Part shown: in pieces, positions 1-13,795 of the stretch
How the letters are laid out: every line of letters starts with the position of its first letter
Numbering within the stretch: the stretch's first letter is position 1
Source of the DNA: Nocardia tengchongensis
GTDB lineage: Bacteria; Actinomycetota; Actinomycetes; Mycobacteriales; Mycobacteriaceae
Length of the DNA: 64,000 nt
Assembly (NCBI RefSeq): GCF_018362975.1
Contig: NZ_CP074371.1
Location: 5,518,001 to 5,582,000 of the forward strand
Direction of reading: 5' to 3'
Made by a program: the position numbers and the translations under genes
Notes under the pieces: model-generated
Told to the model about the DNA's origin: nothing
What the model saw: the letters and a program-made list of their open reading frames with translations, nothing else
Database searches by the model: none

Positions 1-623
1 CGATACGACATCTCCAGCCTGACTCACCTCATCCACTCGGCCGCACCCTGCCCGCCTGCGGTCAAGCGAGCCGCCATCGACTGGTTCGGCCCGGCCTTGT
101 GGGAGCTCTACGGCTGCAGCGAATCCGGCCCCATTACCTCAATCAACGCCACTGACTGGCTCGAACATCCGGGTTACGTCGGCAGTCCTTCGCATGGTGC
201 CGCCGTTGTCATCGCCGCCGACGACGACACCGAGCTGCCAGCAGGACAGACCGCTTGCGTGTTCATCAAACGCGCGGACTACTGGCCGGATTTCATCTAT
301 CTCAACCAACCGCCTCCCGCACCCGGGCATGACCACCGTGGGAGACCTCGACCACGATGGGTACCTCTACCTGACCGGCCGCACCGGCGACGTCATCATC
401 ACCGGCGGCGTGAACATCTACGCCGCCGAAATCAAGGCCGCTGTCAGCGGCCCCCCCCAGGTCGAAGGATGTCGCGGTCTTCGGAATCCCCCACCCCGGC
501 GACCTGGGCGAGCGGATAGCCGCACACATCATTGGCCGGCCCGGCATCGAACTCACCGAAACAACCATTCGCGCCGCACTGACGGGCCAAATGGCTCGAT
601 GCGGATACCACGGCGAGAGGTAG
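1..623 (+). pseudogene. Acyl-CoA synthetase (AMP-binding) remnant, 5' end outside window
   Basis: The translation carries late motifs of the FadD/ANL adenylating family: WELYGCSESGPIT (the YG-x-TE-type motif) near base 110, GDLDHDGYLYLTGRTGD near base 345 and GGVNIYAAEIKA just after it. Three frames are needed: frame 1 to about base 300-325, frame 2 to about 451-465, then frame 3 (KDVAVFGIPHPGDLGERI) to a stop at 621-623. The C-terminal lysine-bearing region is missing, because the reading diverges after LTGQMAR. The family activates fatty or other carboxylic acids to acyl-CoA. With two frame changes and a lost C-terminus this copy is probably not functional. The beginning lies upstream of the window. 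Confidence 0.8.
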
Positions 624-726
624 CCCGATCAGCATCGCCGCCTCGAAGCGACGCGATTGTCGCCGTTTACACCTTCCGTGCAGTGGTACTGCCGAGCTAC
701 CCCTTCCAAAGATCCAAGGAGACACG

Positions 727-1149
727 GTGCACTCAGCCGAATCCCGTCTGGCGGCCTCGGCCCTCCTGGCCGTCCAGCTACTGCGCCGAACCATCGAACG
801 TGAAAGGATACGCAGCCCACAAGAGTCGATCGCGGTCGGCGAGAGTGAACAGAACCGTGAGCGGCCTGCTCTCATCCACCTCGACGACGCGATGAACGAC
901 CTGTGCGTTCACTTCGATCTGAACCCGAACGACATCGACCTCGACTTTCACGCGGGCGTACTGTCGCATCCGCCTGGAGAGCCGCCAGAGCCGGTTCCCC
1001 CGTGGCCGCCCCTCGAACCGGTGCCGGTTCCGTCGCCACCACCCGTCCCGGAGCCCCCGAACCCCTTTCCAGTGCCACCGTCGCCGGATAGACCCACCCC
1101 GGAGCCCGCACCGACACCGATTCCGCAGCTGTCGGTGCAGCTCGACTGA
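727..1149 (+). CDS. Hypothetical proline-rich protein
   Basis: 140 aa from a GTG start preceded by AAGGAG at 716-721, five bases upstream. Residues 1-80 are a mixed-charge, helix-prone part (AASALLAVQLLRRTIERERI). Residues 80-140 are a low-complexity tail of P-x-P repeats with E and V. No signal peptide or membrane segment is evident. It lies seven bases upstream of the flavin-reductase-like gene on the same strand, so the two may be cotranscribed. The function is unknown; a proline tail of this sort often acts as a flexible linker or docking segment, which is inference only. Confidence 0.65.
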   Translation: MHSAESRLAASALLAVQLLRRTIERERIRSPQESIAVGESEQNRERPALIHLDDAMNDLCVHFDLNPNDIDLDFHAGVLSHPPGEPPEPVPPWPPLEPVPVPSPPPVPEPPNPFPVPPSPDRPTPEPAPTPIPQLSVQLD

Positions 1150-1156
1150 CGACGTC

Positions 1157-1663
1157 ATGGCTGTATCAGAACGCAATCCCACGGCGGAGGTCTCGTTCGA
1201 TGAGGTCGTCGGCCGAGCGGACCCATCGATGTGGATTGTCACCACAGTCGCCGGCGACCTACGCGCGGGCTGCGTGGTCGGATTTGCGACTCAGACCAGC
1301 ATCGAACCGCGAAGATTTCTCGTGTGCCTGTCGAAGGCCAATCACACCTATCGAATCGCCGAACGAGCACGCTACCTGGCCGTCCATCTCCTCACCACCG
1401 ACACCGCTTCGCTCGCGGAGCTCTTCGGGTCCGAAACCGGATCGCGAATAGACAAATTCGAGCATTGCGAGTGGCACGAAGGACCGCATTCCCTCCCGAT
1501 TCTCACCGCGACGACGGGATGGCTCACCGGTGAGATCCTGCAGCGCAACGACTTCGGCGACCATGTGGGCTACTTGCTGACCCCCACTTTCGCGCACGCA
1601 CCCGCTGTGCGTACTGCACCTCTTCGCTACAAGACCGTCGCAGACCTCCCGACCGGCCATTGA
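1157..1663 (+). CDS. Flavin reductase-like domain protein (FMN-binding split barrel)
   Basis: 168 aa. The sequence follows the flavin reductase-like fold: DPSMWIVTTVAGDLRAGCVVGF (start of the barrel with the G-x-x-A/C segment), then RFLVCLSKANHTYRIAERA and the FGSETG loop, then a C-terminal HVGYLLTP strand. Members bind FMN or FAD, and some supply reduced flavin to monooxygenases. The ATG at 1157 has no strong ribosome site, and translation may be coupled to the preceding gene, which ends seven bases earlier. No obvious partner monooxygenase is adjacent, so the substrate is unknown. Confidence 0.8.
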   Translation: MAVSERNPTAEVSFDEVVGRADPSMWIVTTVAGDLRAGCVVGFATQTSIEPRRFLVCLSKANHTYRIAERARYLAVHLLTTDTASLAELFGSETGSRIDKFEHCEWHEGPHSLPILTATTGWLTGEILQRNDFGDHVGYLLTPTFAHAPAVRTAPLRYKTVADLPTGH

Positions 1664-1781
1664 ACGCCCCGGTCTCGCGGCGCAATCCGATCAATCGCGG
1701 ATCGATAGCCGACCACGCAGGCGCGTGATTGTGGAGAGCACCCGCGGGTATCCGGCTCGACAGATAGGAGCGTGATCAACG

Positions 1782-2885
1782 ATGGCCGACATCCAGCCAC
1801 GCGAATCGCCGCCAGCCGGTAACCACGCTGCCCGCGATCATCGAATCGTTCGGCTGGGCAGCACAGACAACTGCACCCAGAGTCTGCGGTACGAGACCGA
1901 TCCCCGCCTACCGGAACCTCGAGGCGAGCTGTCGGAAGCAGTCGTGGATTTGCTGCGAAACCCCGCCCCCGACCACGCCGTGCTGCCCGATCCCGATCAT
2001 GCCGAACCTTACGGTGACGATCTGCAGTTGGCTCTGCATGTGTGCTACGAGTTGCACTACCGCGGTTTCGACGGCATCGATCCAGCCTGGGAATGGGAGC
2101 CCGACCTCCTGCGCCTTCGCGCCGCCATGGAACGGCCGTTTCTCTCCGCGCTCCGCTTCGAGACCCCCGGAGGCGCCGACGTGCGGCAGGAACTCGACGC
2201 GCTGCTCGTACCGCCGGCCCGAGATTCGGGGATTGCCGGTTACCTGGCCGCCGAGGGCAGTTACGAACAGCTGCGCGAATTCTTCGTGCACCGCTCGATC
2301 TACCATCACAAGGAGGGCGATCCCCATGCGTGGGTGATCCCTCGCCTGCGTGGGCAGGAGAAGGCGTCCCTGGTCGCGGTCGAGTTCGATGAATTCGGCG
2401 GCGGCCGAGGCGAGCGACTCCACGCTCAGCTTTATGTAAACCTCATGGCTGCAGCCGGTTTGAATACCGGATACCTGCACTACCTCGGGGCCGTACCTGC
2501 CCCGATGCTTGCCGTGGTGAACGTGATGTCATTGTTCGGGCTGCATCGACAGCACCGCGGTGCATTGATCGGTCAGCTCGCCGCCGCCGAGATCACCTCT
2601 TCCCCGGCCGCACGCCGGATGCTGATCGCCCTCCAACGGCTCGGAGCCGCACCCGAATGCCTGCAGTTCTACGCCGAGCATGTTGAAGCCGACGCGGTGC
2701 ATGAACAGGTCATGCGCCGCGATGTGGTCGCCAACCTCCTCGCACACGAACCGGATCTCACCGAATCGGTTGTTCTCGGAATCCAATCCACCAATCTCCT
2801 CGAAGACCGCTTCTGCGAGACGATGATCCGGGACTGGCACGCCGGAGACAGCTCGCTTCGCACAGGCTTCGCGATCACGGACTGA
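1782..2885 (+). CDS. Iron-containing redox enzyme family protein (haem-oxygenase-like fold)
   Basis: 367 aa. Recognised by the family pattern: a helical core with FFVHRSIYHHKEGDPHAW near residues 165-180, EFDEFGGGRGERLHAQLY near 206-222 and FYAEHVEADAVHE near 295-307. These supply His, Glu and Asp positions suited to a di-iron site in the haem-oxygenase-like (Haem_oxygenas_2) superfamily. AGGAG lies upstream of the ATG. The gene is convergent with the CDGSH-type Fe-S gene, with only about 20 bases between their stops. In actinobacteria these two families often neighbour each other, so a shared redox role is plausible. The substrate is unknown. Confidence 0.85.
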   Translation: MADIQPRESPPAGNHAARDHRIVRLGSTDNCTQSLRYETDPRLPEPRGELSEAVVDLLRNPAPDHAVLPDPDHAEPYGDDLQLALHVCYELHYRGFDGIDPAWEWEPDLLRLRAAMERPFLSALRFETPGGADVRQELDALLVPPARDSGIAGYLAAEGSYEQLREFFVHRSIYHHKEGDPHAWVIPRLRGQEKASLVAVEFDEFGGGRGERLHAQLYVNLMAAAGLNTGYLHYLGAVPAPMLAVVNVMSLFGLHRQHRGALIGQLAAAEITSSPAARRMLIALQRLGAAPECLQFYAEHVEADAVHEQVMRRDVVANLLAHEPDLTESVVLGIQSTNLLEDRFCETMIRDWHAGDSSLRTGFAITD

Positions 2886-2906
2886 ATTCGCATTCCCCTC
2901 AATGCA

Positions 2907-3128
2907 TTACTCGGTCGCGCGCCTTGCGGGCGTGCGATGGCTGGAGTCACACAGTGGGAAGATCTTGCTGCGCCGACACAGACAGACAGCGACGAGGAAC
3001 CGGTCCGAACGTACGGTCGTACCATCCTCCCGAACCAGTTCGACCGGCCCTTCTACCAACGCCGGTCCATCCCCGACGATGGTGATCCGCCTGTACCCTC
3101 GCTCCCCCTTCTCGATCGATTTCGACAT
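2907..3128 (-). CDS. CDGSH-type iron-sulfur domain protein (variant CDSSH)
   Basis: 73 aa when started at the ATG at 3128, which has AAGGAG eight bases upstream; a longer in-frame start at 3161 lacks such a site. The C-terminal motif CLCRRSKIFPLCDSSH gives the three Cys and one His ligands of a [2Fe-2S] cluster of the mitoNEET/CDGSH type, except that the Gly of CDGSH is Ser here. The preceding GPALVEGPVELV is the short beta strand seen in small bacterial members. It is convergent with the iron-containing redox enzyme gene. Its likely role is electron transfer or cluster carriage in the cytoplasm, inferred from the family. Confidence 0.85.
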   Translation of the reverse strand: MSKSIEKGERGYRRITIVGDGPALVEGPVELVREDGTTVRSDRFLVAVCLCRRSKIFPLCDSSHRTPARRATE

Positions 3129-3341
3129 CTGTCGCACTCCTTCACTCCGACAGCCCGGCATTCCATCACCCCCGAACGAGGGACGAGACGGCCGCGGATT
3201 CGACGAGGTCCAGAGGTCAGCCTTTGGACCCCGGAGTCGAGGTTCGACATCGCAACCAACTCATCCCATCCGGACGACCCGACGCTGCCGCGATACCCGA
3301 TCCGGCCTGGATGAAACCGAGACCGCGACAGACGACGGGAA

Positions 3342-3572
3342 TCACCCCTCGCTGTCGAGCTCGTCGGCGACCAATCGCCGCTCGAGTGACATCTCCACGG
3401 GCTCATCATCGGAATCCGGGATGTCTACCTCGGTGGGCTGCCACGCGTCGGCGAAATCCTCACATTCCTCGAAGGAGCCGGGGTTCGAAACATCCGCCTC
3501 ACGCTGCTCGGATCGCGGCGGCACGTAGTCGGATTCGGGGTGACCGATCGGCGAATCTCTGAAATGGTTCAC
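3342..3572 (-). CDS. Small acidic hypothetical protein
   Basis: 76 aa from a GTG start at 3572. The composition is strongly acidic and proline-containing (HPESDYVPPRSEQREADV, then VDIPDSDDEPVEM), reminiscent of short disordered actinobacterial proteins. The start is uncertain because the ribosome site is weak (GGCGGG). It lies downstream of the MEDS/ATPase gene on the same strand and could be its last cotranscribed partner. Function unknown. Confidence 0.45.
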   Translation of the reverse strand: MNHFRDSPIGHPESDYVPPRSEQREADVSNPGSFEECEDFADAWQPTEVDIPDSDDEPVEMSLERRLVADELDSEG

Positions 3573-3645
3573 ACCCGCCGGAGTTGCCACGGCGAGGCGA
3601 TTCAAACCGGCCGGCCCTGCGAGATCCTCTCGGCCCGGCCGCCGG

Positions 3646-4593
3646 CTAAGCCAGCGACACCCGCATGTGCAGGGTGGTTCCCGATGCATCTGTGTGTATC
3701 CGCACCAGATCCGCGAGCTGATTGACCAGCAGCAGCCCACGGCCGCCGGGGAGGCACACGGGCGCGGGCAGACGGCCCGCGAGCGGATTCTCGATGTGCC
3801 CCGCGTCGCGAACCTGGCAGCACAACTGCGCATCGTCCCGCCACAGAGCGAGAGTTCCCCGGCCACCACCGTGCACCACCGAGTTGGTAGTGGTCTCGCC
3901 CACGATCAGCGCCAAATCCACGATTCGCCCCGAAGTCATGCCCACCGACCTGGCGAAATCCGCCGCGCAATACCGAATGGAACGCAGTGCCGCGGCATCG
4001 AATGCAAACAGTGCGGCGCCGGCGGGAGGGTCCGCGGGCGGCAGGTTGTACGCCGCCACTATGAGATCGGGATTGTAAGCGAGACTTACGCTTTCACCGT
4101 CACTATCGATAAACGCCGGGTGCGTGGCACGGGCGTCGGCCACGGCAACGGGGCCTAGTTCCACGGTGTTGTATGGACACAGAATAGTGACACCACGACC
4201 GTTGAAAGCCGCGTTGATCAGCGCCTCATGCTGCACGCACGCGGGGTATTCCAACTCCGACCGACTCGCCCAGATCGGTTCGCCGATGATGCGCACTCGA
4301 CCGACGGGGTGGGCGTCTGCGAACGGCCTCAACACGCCCGGAATGATCCGGCCGGGATTGCGGCCTTCGATCGTCATGTCCATGAACCGGACCGAGTCCG
4401 CGTCCGACCCCAGCTCGGCGCGCAGCAAGGCCAGGTTGGCAGTCGGCACCGCCACCGCCACCGGCTCACCGGCGACCAAGCCATCCCGGATGAATCCAAT
4501 TGTGCCGCTCAGATATTCATCAATGTCACCGTAGAACAGCGCTGGGTGAACGAAGGGGTTGGTGGCACCGTCGACCGCATCGAGATCTGTCAT
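3646..4593 (-). CDS. Anti-sigma/sensor regulator: MEDS domain plus HATPase (RsbA-like)
   Basis: 315 aa. Residues 1-165 match the MEDS (DcmR-like sensory) domain: HPALFYGDIDEYLSGTIGFI, GEPVAVAVP, then ALINAAFNGRGVTILCPYN. Residues 185-315 are a GHKL ATPase of the RsbW type, with ALIVGETTTNSVVHGG as the N-box and GGRGLLLVNQLAD as the glycine box. Such proteins act as serine kinases or anti-sigma regulators that respond to a ligand sensed by the MEDS part. The ATG at 4593 is preferred over the GTG three bases earlier. The location next to a PP2C phosphatase and a SigF-type sigma system supports a role in the partner-switching cascade. Confidence 0.85.
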   Translation of the reverse strand: MTDLDAVDGATNPFVHPALFYGDIDEYLSGTIGFIRDGLVAGEPVAVAVPTANLALLRAELGSDADSVRFMDMTIEGRNPGRIIPGVLRPFADAHPVGRVRIIGEPIWASRSELEYPACVQHEALINAAFNGRGVTILCPYNTVELGPVAVADARATHPAFIDSDGESVSLAYNPDLIVAAYNLPPADPPAGAALFAFDAAALRSIRYCAADFARSVGMTSGRIVDLALIVGETTTNSVVHGGGRGTLALWRDDAQLCCQVRDAGHIENPLAGRLPAPVCLPGGRGLLLVNQLADLVRIHTDASGTTLHMRVSLA

Positions 4594-4770
4594 CACCGCA
4601 CCACCCCGATCGTCGTAGAACCGCCGACGCCCTCACGGCTTTCGAATATCCCGAAGACACTACGGTCGGGGACGCCCACGATGCCCTCCTGACTCTGATC
4701 CGCCACTCATCCTGAGCAGTACCCTGCGGCCGAACCTTGAATCAGCGAACACCAGACCACAAACCGCTGG

Positions 4771-7133
4771 TCACGGCGCCGCATCGGTATGACCCACGTG
4801 GATACCGACGACGCAGGCATCGTCGTCGGTATCGGCGTCGCTGTTGTCCAGCAGGTAATCCAGCCGGTCATCAAGGCTTCCCGCGAAACCAGCCGACAGC
4901 GTCAGCAGACGCTGTGTGCAGTCGTCGAGGCTGCGGCCACGCCGTTCGACGAGGCCATCGGTGTACATAAGCAGTACGTCGTCCGGTTCCAGTTGCAGTT
5001 CAGCCTCCTCGTACCGAGTCTCGGAAACGGCCCCCAGGAGCATGCCACCGAGCGTTGGCAACGCCCACGCGGACCCGTTACGAACCAGCACCGGCGGCAG
5101 ATGACCGGCCCGCGCCCAGCACAGGACGCCGGTCGCGGGGTCGTAGACGCCACAAATCGCGGTGGCGAAGATCGTGTCGGCCGGGTTGTGGGCGACCAGA
5201 TTCAGCCAGGTGAGCATCTTCCCCGGTCCGGCGCCAGTCGCCGCTAGGCCACGCAAGGCGTTGCGCAGCACCACCATTCCGGTCGCAGCGGCGATCCCGT
5301 GGCCCGCGATGTCGCCGACTGACACCAGAATCTTCTTGGACGGCAGCACGACCACGTCGTACCAATCCCCGCCCACGAGGTGATCCTGCTCAGTGGGCCG
5401 ATACCGAACGGCCATGCGCAACCCGAACGCCTCGATCGACGGTCGAGCAGCAGGCATGATGGCCTGCTGCAGTTGCCGTGCCAGCCGGCTTTGCTCAGCA
5501 GTTTGTTCCTCGGAATGAGCCAGCCGGTCGTGAGTGGCCGACAAGGCGATCTCGGTCCAGTGCTGCGCTGAGGCATCCTGGTACACGCCGCGGATGGCGA
5601 GCAGGTTCCCGGCGACATCGAGTACCGGTTCGGCGACGACCCGTACGTGCCGAACGGTTCCATCCGGTCGAATCAGCCGGAAGGCCGCCGAGGCAGCACG
5701 CCGGTAGCGCAACAGGTTCCGCAGAAACCGTTGCGCAGCATGGTATTCGGATTCGTGAACATACAGAGGCAGTTGCGCAAGAGGAACGGGAACCGCAGCT
5801 GATCCCAATCCGTAGACCGTGAAAAGTTGACTGGTCCAAGTGATCTCGCCAGTGGCGGCATTCTCTTCGAAACCTCCGATGCCGCCGAGACGCTGGGCGT
5901 GACCCAGCAGCGCAGGCATTCGAGCCGCCTCATCCTGCACTCGCCACACCACGAACACGGCGTCACCTTGACGACTGATGCTGAGCGCCGCCGAAACCGG
6001 CTGCGGCACCTGACCGAACAACTCGGTCAGCATCACGGGGTCAGCTCGATAGCTCTCGCCGGTGACAAAGACATGCTCGACCCGCTCGAACAGATGACCT
6101 GGACCGGCCGACGTCGGGTACGCCTCGAGCAGCGCCGCGCCCTGGATCAGATCGCGAGACCGGCCCAATGGGTCCACGAAGCACGGATTCACATGGTCGA
6201 TGCGGAAGCCAGCGAGCCGACCGTCGACGTCCAGCCGGGGACGTAACAACAGCACCGAGTCGAACAGGTTGTCAGCCAGTCGTATCAGCTCGGCGGAGCT
6301 CATCTCCTCCGGCGCCGATTCCGAGACCAGATCCGATTCCAGTGTGTGCGCGCAGAGGTCTGCCAACGCCTCGAATTGTCGTCGCACCTGGGGCGGTTGT
6401 ACATCGATGGGGTGCGGCCAGCCGACTTCGAGCACGCCGAGGAGCCTGCCACCGAGACCGATCGGGATCACCGCCCGACCTCCGGCCGGGCCCGCGATCG
6501 ACGGCAGTCCCGCAGCACCGAGATCGGTGATCCACAGCGAATCACGCTTCACCAGAGCCTGTCCGGCGAGTGTTGCCACACCCGGCGGGACGTGATGCCA
6601 TCGCTCGGCCTCGGACCGACTGATTCCAGCGTATCCGCGCAGTGCCAGCGTTCCGTCATTGCCCGCGGACCAGATGGCGACCACGGTTGCACCGACGGGT
6701 GTGACCGCGTGCTCGAGCACCGCCTGCGCCACCCGGTGTGTGTCCCCAGCCGCGAGTACCCCACTCTCCGTGACGCGCAGACTGACGGACACCGCGTTGT
6801 CGGGTTCCTTCGGATGACGTGGGAACTCCCCCACCGCTGCGCTGATTTCGTCCTTGGCCGCCTGGTTCACCAGATCCGCCGCAAACTCCAGACGCGTCGA
6901 GCCGACTCGCTCGGACAGCACATCGAGCTGCCGCGCAGCCTGCGCAGGTCCGCATCCCAGCCTTTCAATAAGCACGCCCTTGGCCAGCTCGATCAACGCG
7001 CGCGCGTCGGCGGTGGCGTGTGCGCGCTGGATCTCATCCCGCAACCGCTCCACTGTGGCTGTGAGACGGGTGATTTCGGCCCCGACCGCTGATGAGCCGA
7101 CTGCCGGGGCGGATCCTTCCGTGAAATTCGCCA

Positions 7134-7137
<4 letters not shown>
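4771..7137 (-). CDS. Multidomain PP2C (SpoIIE) phosphatase with ANTAR, GAF and PAS domains
   Basis: About 788 aa. Order of parts: an N-terminal ANTAR-like segment ([20 protein letters not shown]), a GAF-like domain ([20 protein letters not shown] to LLGVLEVGW), a degenerate PAS region, a second PAS ([19 protein letters not shown] to [10 protein letters not shown]), then a SpoIIE/PP2C domain with [31 protein letters not shown] and [10 protein letters not shown]. The conserved Asp residues bind Mn or Mg. Such enzymes dephosphorylate a STAS anti-anti-sigma factor to free a sigma factor. The start at 7137 overlaps the stop of the upstream kinase gene in ATGA, so the two are probably translationally coupled. 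The natural partner is the STAS protein at 11387-11728. Confidence 0.88.
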
Positions 7138-11109
<3,972 letters not shown>

Positions 11110-11386
11110 CGCACCCTCACTCTGACCGCTCGATCACGGGCACAACGGACCGATTCGAGCAGGACGTCACCCGGCACGGCGCCGGATAGGACCGGGTCGT
11201 GGACAGGCGGTGAGGTGCTGGTTTCTGAACACCCGACCGTGAACAACTCTACGGGCCGCGCGGTCGGGAGGTCAGCCCATCGGCCACTACGGCTGTTCCG
11301 AGATCAACACGTGGAGCCACAGGATTTCAGCGAGCACACGAATAATTCGGTGGCGCAATATATTACGGCGATGGCTAGGAACGGGG

Positions 11387-11728
11387 TCACTGCGAGATCG
11401 CGTCTTCGAGGGTATCGAACAAGGCCAGCACGCCGTCCAGGCCGGTCATCTCGATCGGGCGTCGCACCTGAGGCGACGCCACGACGCGCACCTGCTGGGT
11501 ATCGGCCGCTTTTGTCGCGACCAGTAGCGTGGTCAGCCCGACGGATCCGATGAATTCGACCCCGGACAGGTCGATGATCAGCGTTGGGCCGGTCGCCGCC
11601 GCTTCGAGCGCTTCGCGCAGCTGCCCCGCCGAGTTTATGTCGATCTCCCCGGCAGCCGACACCACGATGGCCTCACCCACCTGGCGCTGTGACACGGTCA
11701 GCAACGGCGGGATCCCGCTCTCGGTCAC
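11387..11728 (-). CDS. STAS domain anti-sigma factor antagonist
   Basis: 113 aa from the GTG at 11728, which has AGGAG about five bases upstream. The STAS fold is clear: AIVVSAAGEIDINSAGQL, then TLIIDLSGVEFIGSVGLTTL, where the Ser in FIGS is the usual site phosphorylated by an RsbW-type kinase. When dephosphorylated, such proteins bind the kinase and release the sigma factor. The neighbours are an RsbW-like protein, a SigF/SigB-type sigma factor and a PP2C phosphatase, the full set for partner switching. Confidence 0.9.
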   Translation of the reverse strand: MTESGIPPLLTVSQRQVGEAIVVSAAGEIDINSAGQLREALEAAATGPTLIIDLSGVEFIGSVGLTTLLVATKAADTQQVRVVASPQVRRPIEMTGLDGVLALFDTLEDAISQ

Positions 11729-11880
11729 TCTCGCTCCTAGACGATCTGTGGTTGCCACCTGGTCAGATCGAGCGGCGAATCGAGTGTACGACAATCCCGG
11801 TGACCATCCGGGGTTCTTAGCGGCAGCCTCATCGTCGATCGGCGTCGAAGATCAGGGAACGCGGAACGGCCTTCTCTGAG

Positions 11881-12390
11881 TCACCAGCCCTGGTGGATAG
11901 TTCGGTCACAACCGAAGCGCACGACCATCCGGTACGCCTCCAGCTGCTCGCTCGTCCGGTAGGTAATGCTCAGCTGGTTGACCATCGACTCCAGCAAGTG
12001 CCGGCTCAGACTGTTCTCCGGCAGGACATCAGGAGTGTGGGTGAGCGCGGATATCCGGACCTCGACCCGCCGCAGGTCGTATCGAAGGGCGCACGCGATC
12101 TCGGCGCCGACCTCGGCCGCCACCACCAACGCGGTCGCGACCTCGTCGATCGCCACGCGAACGTCGGTGACCACGTCGAGCGTGAAATCCGCTGTCAACA
12201 ACACAGTTTCGACAACCGATCGCAACATCGGCAGCATGTCCGCCCGCGCCGCGACAGTCACCGCGATCGCTCCCGTGTGCGATATCGAAGACCCGTCTGC
12301 GCCGTTGAGAGCAACGTCGGCCATCGCGTCCCACGGACGACCGAAACCCGGGGTCCAGTCATCCGCGTTCTCGCGTGGCCTTCCCTGCAT
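11881..12390 (-). CDS. RsbW-like anti-sigma factor (serine kinase, GHKL ATPase)
   Basis: 169 aa from the ATG at 12390, preceded by AGGAGG ten bases upstream. The core has LRSVVETVLLTADFTLDVV and then VRVAIDEVATALVVAA, the N-box helix of anti-sigma ATPases with its Glu and Asp. The C-terminal half (LLESMVNQLSITYR) resembles the end of the RsbW fold, although a canonical second glycine motif is not obvious. It is predicted to sequester the sigma factor encoded upstream on the same strand and to phosphorylate the STAS protein downstream. The order sigma, anti-sigma, antagonist differs from the common anti-sigma-first order. Confidence 0.8.
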   Translation of the reverse strand: MQGRPRENADDWTPGFGRPWDAMADVALNGADGSSISHTGAIAVTVAARADMLPMLRSVVETVLLTADFTLDVVTDVRVAIDEVATALVVAAEVGAEIACALRYDLRRVEVRISALTHTPDVLPENSLSRHLLESMVNQLSITYRTSEQLEAYRMVVRFGCDRTIHQGW

Positions 12391-12940
12391 CGTGCCCTGC
12401 CCTCCTGCCACGCGTGAAGCCCGAATCTCTCGCTTCCAACTGATTAACCCATAGAGAGCGGGACTAACGCACTGACGCGAACAAAATTGCCTGCGCCTGC
12501 ATGAGGAAGCTAGCTCGGCGGCGGCGCGACTCCAGCGAACGCTCGGCGCTGGGCCGCATTCGCCGCCCCCGGCGCCGTAGCCGGTCCAAACATCTGAAAT
12601 CACCTATGCAGGAGTTTTTTTACGCATCGACTGCGATCGTCGTGTAGCCGGAAGCGACGTGCCACTGCGATACGTCGATGCACGATCGACCCTTGTTCCG
12701 GTCGGAGATGCGGTCGTTCACGGTGAGCAGCTGCGCTCAAATGCCAAGATTGTCGACCGCAGCGGGGCGGGAGCTTCGGAATCTCGTCGATCAATTGTTC
12801 GACCGGAGACCGCATTCTCTGTTGACCTCCTGTCAGCACCAGATCAGCACCTTGAAGGCTTGATCGGCGTTGTTGCGGTACACCACATCAGCATCCTCCG
12901 AGTCACCGCACCTTCATGCGCTTCGAGTAATCGGTCTGCC
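12391..12940. other. Intergenic region without a recognisable gene
   Basis: About 550 bases between the sigma factor and its presumed anti-sigma factor. Reading frames here have no family motif and no good ribosome site. No SigF-type promoter with correct spacing was seen before the anti-sigma gene. Confidence 0.4.
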
Positions 12941-13795
12941 TCAACCGCCGATCGATGCTTCGCAGGAATCGGCTCGTTCGAGGCTCGGTCCGAGCGCTTG
13001 GTCGTGTAGCCGCTGGAGAGTTCTGGAGAGGATTCGCGATATCTGCATCTGCGAGACACCCATGCGGTGGGCAATCTCAGCCTGCGTCTGCGATTCGAAG
13101 TACCGCAGAATCAGGATTGTGCGTTCCCTCTCGGGAAGCTGAGCGATCAACGGCCGCACGGTCATGGCGTCTTCGGTGAGCTGGTAGCAGGGTTCGTCTG
13201 CCCCCAGACTGTCGAGCACCGAGGACGGCGTGCTCTGTTCCTCCGGCTGGGTGAGACGATCAAGCGAATCGGCGCGAAAGGCGTTGCGCGCGACCAGCGC
13301 CTGAGTGACCACGTTCGGCTCCACAGCGAGTTCCGTGGCGATCTCCCCCGCGGTCGGCAGGCGGCCGAGTCGCTGGGCCAACGTGTCGGTGGCGGGACCG
13401 AGTTGCCCGTGAATCTCCTTGAGACCGCGGGGAACTCGAACAGCCCATGCATGGTCGCGGAAGTGCCTACGCACCTCGCCCATGATGGTCGGCACCGCGA
13501 AAGCCAGGAAGGTACTGCCGCGGCTCACGTCGAAACGGTCTACGGCCTGGATCAATCCGAGCCGTGCGACCTGTTGCAGGTCGTCGAGTTCCTGGCCGCG
13601 GCCTGCGAAGCGGCGGGCAATATGGTCAGCCAATGGCATGCACAGCTGCAGAATCTCGTTCCGCAGTATGGGCCTGCCCGAATCGCCGTCCGCCATTGCG
13701 GCGAGTTCGCTGAACCGAGGTTCGATGTTGTCGTAACTGTCGGCTGGTGCCGATTTACGTTTCGTCCGGGTCGATCGATCTGTGGTCGTGCTCAT
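12941..13795 (-). CDS. SigB/SigF/SigG-family RNA polymerase sigma factor
   Basis: 284 aa. Region 2: EILQLCMPLADHIARRFAGR, QELDDLQQVARLGLIQAVDR and FDVSRGSTFLAFAVPTIMGE then VRRHFRD. Region 3: VPRGLKEIHGQ to PTAGEIATELAV. Region 4: LPERERTILILRYFESQTQA then EIAHRMGVSQMQISRILSR, a helix-turn-helix. This is the general-stress sigma factor type of actinobacteria. Start ATG at 13795 with GAGGGG upstream. Such sigma factors recognise GTTT-N14-17-GGGTA promoters, and many small genes in this window carry that motif. A weak candidate for self-regulation, GGTTA-N14-GGGTAC, lies about 240 bases upstream at 14031-14056. Confidence 0.92.
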   Translation of the reverse strand: MSTTTDRSTRTKRKSAPADSYDNIEPRFSELAAMADGDSGRPILRNEILQLCMPLADHIARRFAGRGQELDDLQQVARLGLIQAVDRFDVSRGSTFLAFAVPTIMGEVRRHFRDHAWAVRVPRGLKEIHGQLGPATDTLAQRLGRLPTAGEIATELAVEPNVVTQALVARNAFRADSLDRLTQPEEQSTPSSVLDSLGADEPCYQLTEDAMTVRPLIAQLPERERTILILRYFESQTQAEIAHRMGVSQMQISRILSRTLQRLHDQALGPSLERADSCEASIGG

